Shown one piece after another: positions 1 to 9,400 of a stretch of DNA of 64,000 nucleotides. Position numbers and translations under genes: made by a program. The stretch is from Blattamonas nauphoetae. Lineage: Eukaryota > Preaxostyla > Oxymonadida. The stretch lies in assembly GCA_033064195.1 (NCBI GenBank), contig JARBJD010000051.1, forward strand, positions 248,001 to 312,000. Reading direction: 5' to 3'. The notes below the pieces were generated by a model. The model had not been told where the DNA came from, did no database searches, and saw nothing but the letters and a program-made list of their open reading frames with translations. Each line of letters starts with the position of its first letter. The first letter of the stretch is position 1.

Positions 1-277
1 AAGGCCGTTTTGGTTGTGAGCGTCTAAAAGAACACTAGCATACTCCCCAAAGAAGAGAATAAACCATGTTTGAACTTCAGTGCCATCTCATCTCGTCCTT
101 GCAGTTTTACATTTTCCGCTGTACATGTTTTGTAAGAAAAAGAATTTAAGCTCTTTTTTCAGCTTTTCTCCTGACAAAAGTGTCTCAAAATCAAAAAAAA
201 CCAAGAGAAATGGGTGAAATGTCACAAAAAATCGCAAGGTAACGTGAAAAACTTTTGAAAAAAGAGAATAAGTATGA
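1..277. other. left edge, no gene resolved
   Basis: This stretch lies downstream of the minus-strand PPPDE gene. On the minus strand near 120-1 a short open stretch could be an exon of a gene continuing off the window, but it has no recognisable motif and is interrupted by a stop within about 70 bases. I see no RNA gene or repeat here. Confidence 0.3.
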
Positions 278-1645
278 CTACTGAGGCTGTGTCGAGTTCG
301 GGAGAGCCTGTGTCCACAAAAGACGAGTAGCGACATCATGAGGTTCGATAACAGTTTCTTCAAGAGGAGGATGATCAAAAGAAACGTTCATGGTATCGCC
401 GAGTCCAGGCGAGTGATGATCATCGAACGGTTGATCAAAAGGTGAAGAGAAAGGGATCTGGTTGGAAAGTGAATCATTAAGCGATGGATGCACTTGCAAA
501 TCTTCGTCAGTGCCTCCAATTGTGTCATTAAGAGAGTCGTGAACCGAATCATTCAATTTGTTCTCTTCTTGTGGGAGAACAAAAGTGAGAACTGGAATTG
601 GAGGAGGAGTCTTCGGGATGTCTCCTTCAAGCTCTGAATCATCATTTTGATGCAAAGGATCATCGGAGATACTGTCTGTGTCATGTGCCGTTCTTCGTTG
701 AGCTCGCCAAATCTGTGGACTGTGAAACGGTGGTTGAGGTGATCCATTCTCATCATCAGACTGGTCAAGTGTCAGCTGCAACAAAACAGGCGGAGCAGAC
801 ATCACAGGTTCGACGTGTTCGTTGATATGGAGAGGAGAGTGGACTGTTGGTTGATGTGGTGGTGGAGTGGCTGGAGGCAAATCAGGAGAGACTGCCCTTC
901 GGCGAGCAACAAAATACGATGGAGATACACTCGGTCTTCCATCACTACTCCGAGCAGAGGCGAGTACCTGGCTAAATGGAGCAGAGATCACTTTGGCACG
1001 ATTATGAACGACAAGCGTTGATCCAGAAGGAGCAAGTGGGACAGACGATGCAAGGATTGATGAAGAGTGCGCTAAGAAAGTGAAATGGAGATGAACAGAC
1101 TTGAATCATTTCGGGTGACCGATTGACCGAGTTTGGCGGATTTATTGATCCACGCCGGGATCCGTTGGCCGCAAATTCGTTGCAATAGGTCGTCCGTAAA
1201 GTGATTACAGTTTTTTCGGAGAGTATCGTACGTTGTACCAAGGTATTCCACACGAAGCTGGTCGAGAATAAATTCGATTTCTGCAGAGGTTAGAAATGAG
1301 ACTCCCATGTCGATTGTCTCTCGAAACTTGCAGTAGGAAGGAGGTATCTTTGGGTATTGCATCCATATTCCTGTACCCGTTTTAGCTCGGCCAAAAGCAT
1401 ATTCTGAATGTCATGTCTGTGATAAACGTTGAAAAATCAATACCGTTCGATCCAATTTGAAGTCCAGTGTGATATAATCCCTGAAAGTGTTTTAACAGAT
1501 GATAACGTTAAGGTATGCAATTGATAACGAGACAGACGAAAAGACGATTATTGAAACAGATTCCTTTTAGGCAGATATCGTACACGTTCAATTTCACGGC
1601 AATAGGCTTTGGGGTGAGTGCAGGAGATGGGTTTGAACTCGACAT
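278..1645 (-). CDS. PPPDE-family (DeSI-like) cysteine isopeptidase with long low-complexity tail
   Basis: Predicted deSUMOylating/deubiquitinating-type thiol isopeptidase. The start is the ATG at 1645 (MSSSNPSPALTPKP), followed by VKLNVYD. A predicted intron leads to GLYHTGLQIGSN, whose His is the first catalytic residue of the family. A 40-nt intron (1404-1443) then leads to EYAFG and FRETIDMG, and the motif KNCNHF carries the catalytic Cys, followed by IPAWINKSAKLG. The domain ends about residue 150. A third predicted intron (about 1072-1127) restores the frame into a roughly 270-residue Ser/Pro/Asp-rich tail ending at 278; DeSI proteins usually stop soon after the domain, so this tail is unusual. 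The fold assignment rests on several collinear motifs and is fairly sure. The exact splice sites are predictions, and the substrate (SUMO or ubiquitin) cannot be told. Confidence 0.75.
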
Positions 1646-1894
1646 CAAAACAGAAGAACCGAATCTAAGAAAAATTAAAGTGTGGGATGATCTGACCTGA
1701 TGATGAAAATGTGAATGTCGCTGACAGAGCCAAAAGGGTCAGTGAGTCCAAGATTATTGTCTCATCCCACAAGTTTTTGAGGAATCTACTGAATCGACCA
1801 ATTTCGGAGAATTACCAAAGCTTTGTTGACCCTTGATGATTCAATAAACTTATGGTGGGTATGATCACGTTGCTATCCGTGATTTCACTCTTTA

Positions 1895-2837
1895 ATGACT
1901 AAAACTATTCGATTCGTGTGCAGAGACCATGAAGTGGCCGCAGATCTCCGGGTTCCGCCCAACTTCTCCGACGCCCAAAAATATCCTGCCATTATCATCG
2001 TCCATCCTGGAAGCAGCTGCAAAGAACAAACAGCAGGTATCTACGGAGAGAAGCTCGCCAAAAACGGATTTGTGACGCTTGCAATAAATGCATCGTACCA
2101 AGGCGAGAGCGGCGGTGAACCACGAAACATCGAAGACCCTGCCTCTCGCATGGAAGACATCCGAAGTGCAATCGACTATCTTCAGGTCCAGCCGTTCGTG
2201 GATGCTGAGAAGATCGGAGCTGTGGGGGTTTGTGCAGGCGGTGGCTATGTCATCAATGTCGCCTTGACAGAAAAGAGACTAAAAGCTATCGGGACTTGCG
2301 CAGCAGCCGATGTGGGCAGCATATATCGTGGGCCAGACCCAGCAGGTACCATTGCTCTCCTGGAGAACATAGCCAAGCAGCGCACGGCGGAAGTGAAGGG
2401 AGCTGAGCCTATGATTGTGCCATGGGTGAGTGAAGGGAGCTGAGCCTATGATTGTGCCATGGGTGAGTGAAGATGCCAAGGATTCAGCGGACATCGACTT
2501 GCACGAGGCATACGCGTACTATCTTACACCTCGCGGGCAGCACAAGAACTCGGATAATAAACTGCGGTTTGTGAGCATGGCAAACATGATGGCGTTCGAT
2601 GCACTCAACTTCGTCGACACTTTGCTGTCCCAGCCGATCCAGATTATTATCGGAGACAAGCCTGGCGCGTTCGGATCGATGAACTTGGGACGGAAGCTAT
2701 TTGAGTTGGCCACCGCCTCGAAAGAGAAAGACCTGCTGGTAATTGAGGGTGCGTGCCACTACGATTTGTACGACGACCCAAAAACGACTGATATAGCTTC
2801 TGCCAAGTTGTCTGATTTCTTCCACAAACACCTTTGA
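1895..2837 (+). CDS. alpha/beta hydrolase, YcjY/dienelactone-hydrolase type
   Basis: Bacterial-looking single-domain hydrolase of about 300 residues. The N-terminal half has IIVHPGSSCKEQTAG (oxyanion region), ASYQGESGGEPR and the nucleophile elbow GVCAGGGY, where Cys replaces the usual Ser, as I recall for YcjY-like proteins. The second half supplies the likely acid (IIIGDKPGAF) and the catalytic His in EGACHYDLYD. Between the halves a perfect 37-bp tandem duplication (2393-2466) shifts the frame, so the two halves are separate open frames (1895-2443 and 2430-2837). Removing GTGAAG...GTGAAG (2393-2435, 43 nt) as an intron restores the frame at the cost of two residues. Either the gene has a very young intron, or it is broken, or the duplication is an assembly error. 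Substrate unknown. Acquisition from bacteria is inference. Confidence 0.75.
2393..2472 (+). repeat. 37-bp perfect tandem duplication inside the hydrolase gene
   Basis: Two adjacent identical 37-bp units (2393-2429 and 2430-2466), each starting GTGAAGGGAGCTGAG, are followed by six more matching bases (GTGAAG). The length is not a multiple of three. A GT at 2393 and an AG at 2435 delimit a 43-nt segment in the size range of the other introns in this window. Confidence 0.95.
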
Positions 2838-3179
2838 GATTTCGGAAAAAGGATGTTGGTCATTCTTCAGCTTTTCTGTTCTTATCCACAATTAACTGTT
2901 CATGTCTTTTGTTATGAAAAATCAGCGAGACGTTCTTGGTCATCAAAACTGAGAGAGATGGATTGATCATTCCCTTCTTTTAATTAAAACACAAGAACAA
3001 TAGGAGTGTCATCTAAACAGTGTTGTACAGACCCAGAATCAATTGTAAAAACGTTCTAACATCAGATGATCATAGTTCTCTGGCGAATCTGGACAGTTTC
3101 GACATGAATCACCGACATTTCAAACAATATGGGCAACTGTTGAACACCTTTTCTCTCCACTTCATTATCAATCTTACTA
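2838..3179. other. intergenic spacer
   Basis: AT-rich spacer of 342 bp between two plus-strand genes. I see no convincing open frame, RNA gene or repeat. Confidence 0.6.
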
Positions 3180-4404
3180 ATGTCTGAATCAGACCAACAA
3201 CCTATTTCTGACCAACCAGAACGATCGGATTCTCCAGTCCAAATCCAGTCCCAGGAAGAACCTTCGAACGAAACAAAACCTGGACGACGCCCAAGACCCG
3301 GTGATCCGAAACCACAAGGAGATCGTCAACGAAAACGATCAACTCAACGTTCACAAAGTACTGGATCGCGCCATTCTCGCCGAACACGCAACTTTGTCGA
3401 CCCAAATGATCCAAAGTATGTTTTTGAACAATCATTCATTCTATTAATAAATTCATCTCTCTTCTCAATTTGAATGTAGTTTTGACCAAACAGTTACGAA
3501 ATATCAACGCTCCCCAGGACCAGCTTATGATACAGGTGCAGCCGCAGATAAATTTGTTCTCCACAGGAGCTTCCAAGCCTCCTTTGGGAAAGCACCTCGA
3601 ACCAGCACAACTCGGGACATTTCCCCTGGTCCACAATATGATGTGAAGACAGGTGTCCTTTCCAATCACCCAGCATCACCACGGGGTACATTTGGAAAGG
3701 CAAGCTACAAAAGTTCGCTCATCAGAGACACAGCTGGAGCCGATAGTCCTCTGTACTCAGTCGGTGAAGCACAAGATAAAATGGTTCTTAGAAACTCATT
3801 CCATGCGTCATTTGGAAAAAGCAAAAGAGATGGTGGCCAAGTTGCCCAAACCCCTGGCCCACAATATGATGTTAAGCCAGAAGTTCTCTCAACACATCCA
3901 GCATCACCACGGGGTACATTTGGAAAGGCAAGCTACAAAAGTTCGCTCATCCGAGACACAGCTGCAGCTGAGGGTCCTTTGTACTCAGTTGGAGAAGCAA
4001 AAGATAAAATGGTTCTTCGAAACTCATTCCATGCATCTTTTGGAAGCGCTCCTCGTACACAAAAGTCTGTTTCAGCCTCACCAGGACCTCAATACGACGT
4101 CAGGCCAGAGGTTCTATCAACGCATCCAGCTTCTCCTCGCGGGACTTTTGGGAAAGCAAGCTACAAAAGTTCGTTGATTCGAGAAACTTCTGCCAGTGAC
4201 GGACCACTCCCAGGCCCAACTGAATATGAAAAAATAGGACCACGTTCACCAAGAGCTACATTTGGAACTTCTGCCAGAAGCAACGACAAAAAAATGGCAA
4301 CACCAGGACCAGGCGCTTATGATACGACTAATGACAAGAAGGTTGCTGTGAGAGGGTCGTTTGGCAAGAGTGAGAGAGGATCATCACAATGGATCTTCTC
4401 GTGA
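3180..4404 (+). CDS. SHIPPO (PGPxY) repeat protein, flagellar/microtubule-associated type
   Basis: Protein of roughly 390 residues. Exon 1 encodes a basic, disordered N-terminus (MSESDQQPISDQ...) ending at 3415. A 64-nt intron (3416-3479) with GTATG...GTAG restores the frame into a series of PGPxY motifs: SPGPAYD, SPGPQYD, TPGPQYD, SPGPQYD, LPGPTEYE and TPGPGAYD. Between them lie PASPRGTFGKASYKS and SFHASFG. Three units start near 3671, 3899 and 4127 with an exact 228-bp (76-residue) spacing, showing growth by tandem duplication. SHIPPO/ODF3-like proteins line microtubules of flagella and other stable arrays in eukaryotes, so a flagellar or axostylar role is likely but inferred. Family assignment is confident. 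Confidence 0.85.
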
Positions 4405-4422
4405 TGTCTTCATTGAGTTTAT

Positions 4423-5145
4423 TCATTTCACATATTTCGGATTGATTTTGGCTTTATTTCTTCTTATCAATTCTTTATCTGCAACAAATTCCTCGAGATT
4501 TGCTGTTCTGACAAGTGAAGCAGTTTCCTCGGGATTACGATAGAAACGAGATTTGCAAGGTCTTGAAATGTTGACAAAACGAAACGTATATCCAATGCAT
4601 GAACTGTGTTCAAGATATCCACTTCATTGGAGTGAGTGGGGGAGGAACAGATCTTGATCTTGTGTTGTGAGTTTCTGATCATCATTGATGAAGAAAAAGG
4701 AAAAACCTCCATTCCAAAGTGTGATGAGAGAACATCCTGTGACATTGACTTTCGTACTGCTTGAGTAAGAACTTCCCTGGATGTTTTTTTCGTGTGAAGT
4801 TGCTCCTCTGTGGTTTTCAAATCTTGAAAAGAAGAAAAAGCACAATGATAGTGAGATATGTCAAAAGTATGTTTCATACTTGAAGATATCTGAGTATTGA
4901 GAGATTTTTGATCATGTTTGAGATACAGGCACCCTGTCTTTTTCCAGAGTTTTTGCGTTGTTAAATTTGATGAAGGGGATGTTAGGTATGTCTGGGTTGA
5001 TCGAAGATTCTGTTTCTTCTTTTCTAAATCAGAGATCTGAAAAAGTGTTGGAAAAAGTGAAAGGGCTGACATCATCATCAATTTGTTGAAGTTGGACGAC
5101 GAGTTTCTCTTGATTAAGAAAATAAAGCTTGAGATGATTGTCCAT
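4423..5145 (-). CDS. small coiled-coil protein, weak Spc24/Spc25-like candidate
   Basis: The ATG at 5145 opens MDNHLKLYFLNQEKLVVQ, followed by a predicted 34-nt intron and ISDLEKKKQNLRS. After a further predicted intron come DLKTTEEQLHTKKTS and SSHFGMEI. The last exon frame ends ANLEEFVADKELIRRNK and stops at 4423, where TGA is immediately followed by ATAAA, so stop and polyadenylation-like signal overlap. A coiled coil followed by a short globular end with a FGMEI strand and a final FV...R helix resembles the RWD-type kinetochore subunits Spc24/Spc25. That likeness is weak and the last splice junction is unresolved. It is most safely called an uncharacterised coiled-coil gene, convergent with the SHIPPO gene. 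Confidence 0.35.
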
Positions 5146-5225
5146 CCTTTCAGTTCAGGGAAGATGGTAAAAGTCATGGTTCGATCATTTTTTTCTCCCG
5201 CGTACACGAGATCTCGTCATGAAAA

Positions 5226-6251
5226 ATGGATCCATTGCCGTCACAAACCTTTTTATCCAAATTATCAATCAGACCAGCCTCAAAATTCTTTACTGGTTTT
5301 GTGAAGGAACTCCAAACAGAAAAAGAACTTAACTCGCGAAAACTCAAAAACGCAACATTTGGAATCAAAGCTCTGCGCAAATCACTTGATTCAGTCTTCA
5401 CTTCAGACACTATTCTTCATCAACTCGCACCAGTTCCAGATGGATCATGTACTGGATTCTCTGCTCACATTCTTGTCATTCTTTCCACAAACAATGAAGA
5501 ATTACTATATTCAGCTCTGGATTTCCTCGGCTATACGCTCGGTCGTGCTTCACAATCTCTCCGTCTGGAGTTTCTGCAGACTGATTTCTTTGTAAACCTT
5601 TCACCGACTTTCCTTCAACATGACATGCATTTATTACAACGCACCGTGTATGATATGATGGTCATTATTCGTCTTTATTGTTTTTCCTGGATGTCACGCC
5701 TCAGAAGTGATTTTTTCACAACCGTCATCAGTCTGGACGCACAAGCCAGGTACCAGGCAATTCTAGATAAATGTCTCAAACCTGTTGAGTTATTTATCAC
5801 TTCTTTGGGCCGTAAGAGATTTCAGATCCAAGACCATTCCTCCTCTTCACATTATGCCATGTTTTTCGTCGATTTTCTTGATATTTCATCCCTACACGAA
5901 CCTACCACTGACTACATTCTGTCTCTTCCGATCTGCTTTACTGTGACCAACTTCTTAGCTTATTTTACGGATGATGAGGCAATGAAACATCTTCTCAACG
6001 GTGTCGACTATTTCTTTGATGCATATCAATGCAAAGTCAGAGAGAGACGATCAAATTGCTGTCGGATTCTCGTTGCATTGGATGAGGAAGGGATTTCTGA
6101 CGAACTTGACCAGATCCTCATCCAGTCCTCCAAACAACACTACCATAGCTATCATGCTGTTAACGTCTCTGTCAGATCTATCCGTTCTTGTGGAGCGAAT
6201 TGTCGTTACGATATCGAGGCTGATCGCTATCATGAGATCCTGGATGAATGA
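5226..6251 (+). CDS. armadillo-like protein of an oxymonad-expanded family
   Basis: Intronless 341-residue protein, start MDPLPSQTF. The block LAPVPDGSCTGFSAHILVIL, then YSALDFLGY, later EPTTDYILSLPICF and a terminal ALDEEGISDELDQIL, follow the pattern I remember for a very large family of 300-400-residue helical-repeat proteins in oxymonads (VPSSDGSCxGFxxSIVxLL... PTxDFVLxxPV... EEGxEDxxE). The function is unknown. In that lineage similar segments occur alone or beside protein kinase domains; no kinase motif is present here. It lies 187 bp upstream of the giant gene on the same strand. Family recognition is from memory, not from a search. Confidence 0.6.
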   Translation: MDPLPSQTFLSKLSIRPASKFFTGFVKELQTEKELNSRKLKNATFGIKALRKSLDSVFTSDTILHQLAPVPDGSCTGFSAHILVILSTNNEELLYSALDFLGYTLGRASQSLRLEFLQTDFFVNLSPTFLQHDMHLLQRTVYDMMVIIRLYCFSWMSRLRSDFFTTVISLDAQARYQAILDKCLKPVELFITSLGRKRFQIQDHSSSSHYAMFFVDFLDISSLHEPTTDYILSLPICFTVTNFLAYFTDDEAMKHLLNGVDYFFDAYQCKVRERRSNCCRILVALDEEGISDELDQILIQSSKQHYHSYHAVNVSVRSIRSCGANCRYDIEADRYHEILDE

Positions 6252-6437
6252 CGATGAGCTAATGACAATGTTTTCTCTTCATGTCAGTTGTGTTTTTCCA
6301 AAAGATTGTAATTCACCTCATGTGTGAATAAACTTGTAATATTTTGATTGAAAGTGTGGCATAAGCTTCTACACGTTGATCATGCCCTTAGACCATCAAC
6401 CGATTTCCGGAATTCGTGCCTCCACGCACAGATTCCA

Positions 6438-9400
6438 ATGGAATCCCTCTCAAATGAGCAACAAGCAATGATTTTAGATGTCCTTCAACTTCTCCCACCA
6501 TTTTGCGGTGTGTTACCTTCACAATTCATCCTTTTTCCAATTCTTCCGAACGACACGTCTTTTCCACAAAATATCGATGCTTCCCTTCTTTTTTGTTCTA
6601 GGTAAGGACTTCCTTGATTATCCACAGCTCCTTCTCACCCCTCCACCGACATTTCAACTCCCTGGTTTGCACTCCATTCCACACATCTACCTCTGATTCA
6701 TATCTATTTTAGATGATGCATCCGTTAAGCGAAGAGTTTTACTTCTTCAGGAAGAACTTGAATGGCACATTGCACTCTGTCAAGTTAGTTTTTATCTTTC
6801 TCACAACAATTTGAACTCCTAGGAATCTGGTAACGTTCTTCAAGAATCAAAAAAGCGATTCATGTTTGGTGTGAATGTCGTGAAATATGAACAGACCGCC
6901 CTCGCACTCCGTCATTTTAAAGATGCAAAGTCTCTGCTCCAACCGATGGTCCAGAGTGCTCTTGACGGTATCAACAGATCCAGTACAACATCAACACTCA
7001 ATTCCTCTCAGCATGTTGTTGTTGATTTTCCACAAACAATCACCACTGATGCCCAAATATCACCATCCATTCGTCCTTCCATCAAAATACCAGACGCAGC
7101 ACACGAAATCAATATCTCTAGTGAAACAATCACATATTTGTTCTATTATTGTCTATGCCTTCTTGAAATTGCAATCCTCGAAGGATCAGAAGTACGAGGA
7201 GAGTATCTCCAGCAATGCCTTCAAATTGCGTCAATCCACGAATTCACATCTCTCATTCCCGCAATTCGCTTCCATCTCGGAATGCATTTTCTTGGTTCTC
7301 AACGATGGACCCAGGCACTTCGTTGTTTCATTTCTGGACAAAAAACTCTCCTCGGTCCTTCCTCTGCAGATATTCCATTCTTTGGCCAAATAAGTTGGGC
7401 AACGGTGGCAATCATGGTCTGCCATATGGGAGAATGCATCATCCACATCGGTGAAGAGTACTCAATTGATAGAATCCTCACATTTGTTGATCTCGTTATC
7501 TCTCTCCATTATGGCAGTGCTGAACTTGAATCTCTCAGGAAAGAGATTGTAAATCAACAAATCCTTCTTACAGAAGAACGGAAGAAGCAACAGAAAACGG
7601 ATGACGATGATGATGAAGAAGATTGGGATCTTGAATTTGCTCTCGAAGAACAACAAAACACCATCACACAAGGCACTTCACAAAAACAGATTGGATTGAG
7701 TCTTGCAAAGGAACTGGATTTTAAAGATGGTATCGTGCCAGAGAGCTGTCGCATCTCTCACCGATTCTTAGCCGTCGAAAAACCGAAAGAAACGATTAAA
7801 CCACTGATACCTCGAACCCTCTCACCAGTCTCAATTAGTAATCTCTTGACTGCACTTCCATTTAGGCATCGGCAACAAATACAGCCATTGGCAAACCTCA
7901 TTACCGAAGAGAATGTAAATCTGTTGGTAAATGGAATTGCAGATGGATCCGAAGTTGATCCATCGCTTGCATCGATTCTAAATTGGAGTATTCTTTGCTC
8001 TTTGTTTGGATTTCACCTCAAACCACTCCAACCACACACGCAATGGGCTTTCTTTTGTTCATACTTTGGACATCTCTGGGCGATTCGGGCACGTGTTTCA
8101 ATCGATGAAACCACAACTTTCTCTTCAGAAACTCTGCAAAAACTCCGAATTTACTCAGTTGCCCTCATCATCCTTCAGAAAGCTGCATTGTACCTCTCAA
8201 TCTCACGAATCGCAGAGTTTCAGAAGATGGTTCGTGTCCTCACCGATATTTTCCCATTATTTGTCGATTGGGTCTATCTTATTGAAAGCACTTCGTATGT
8301 TCGCCTCTCAGGTGAGTTTGGACCCGATGCATTCATCTACCCTCGTGTTCTCCGTTCCCTCCTCTCGATCGCCGATCACACCCATTTAATCTTCCAGAGA
8401 GTATCTAATTGCGTGTCTGCAACACCATTTCATCCAGTCACGAACCCTAACCTCAGAGATCTCCCATCTTTCATCGCTCATCCTTTTATCTCACGAACTG
8501 CCATCCCATCATTCTTATTTCCAATCATTCTCGACTGTGTTCCATCTGGATGGGAAAGAGACATGACAAGTCATTTCGGTTCACGTCGGAACACCATGCA
8601 TCAACAGCCGAAATACTCGAGTGAATTCTCGAGCGATACCTCGTCAGCCCATCTGACCCATTTGGCAGTTTTTCCATCTATCGACACGTGTCCTCAGTAC
8701 GATCCGACGTTTATCAACAATCTCAATTCACTCCTTGTGACATCTCCGATACGAATGCAGTCTTTGAGCTTCAAGGACCTTGCTGCTCGTGCCTGCCTCT
8801 GCATTCATCTTATTCTGTACGACCTCTGCCCGCTCACTTTCCAAAAGCTCTCGACAAAGGACACAACGGACGTGTGTCAATCAGAGTTGGAAGAAGCTCT
8901 CGTCCGATCAGCTCCAGTTCGAAAAGGACACAACACGAAATATCAAACAGGAGTGGACGAGAAGGACAGGTACAAATGGTTGTATAATTCATTCTCGCCG
9001 GACGCCATTTCATCAGCGTTCCATCGGATTGGACAGGAATCACAACCACACCAACCATCCACCCATCTCGCAGGAATGAACATCGACAGCAAAGTCGACA
9101 GAAGACAGTCTTACAAACTCCTCGAGAACGCCAAATCGGGAGGGATGGCGTTCGACATGTGGGTGGACACGTTCCACCAGACGAGCAATGTCGCAGATCT
9201 CCCCACCAGTCACCATGAGAAGGAAAGAGTGAGTCAGAAAACTCATCAGTTTGTACTCGAAGACTTCGCGATGATCAACAAGAGATTCGATACAATGTCG
9301 ATCGAAGGACAATCGTCGTTCAGGTACGACGACCGATATTCAGTTGTCAACGACGACTCCAGTTTCCAAAGGTTTCGGACACCAGAGCACAAACCGGTAG

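Noticed and set aside
6318-6335. TGAATAAA as an overlapping stop/polyadenylation signal for the 5226 gene
   Set aside because: The conserved frame stops at 6251, so this copy only lies in the 3' flank; the overlap seems real only for the gene ending at 4423.
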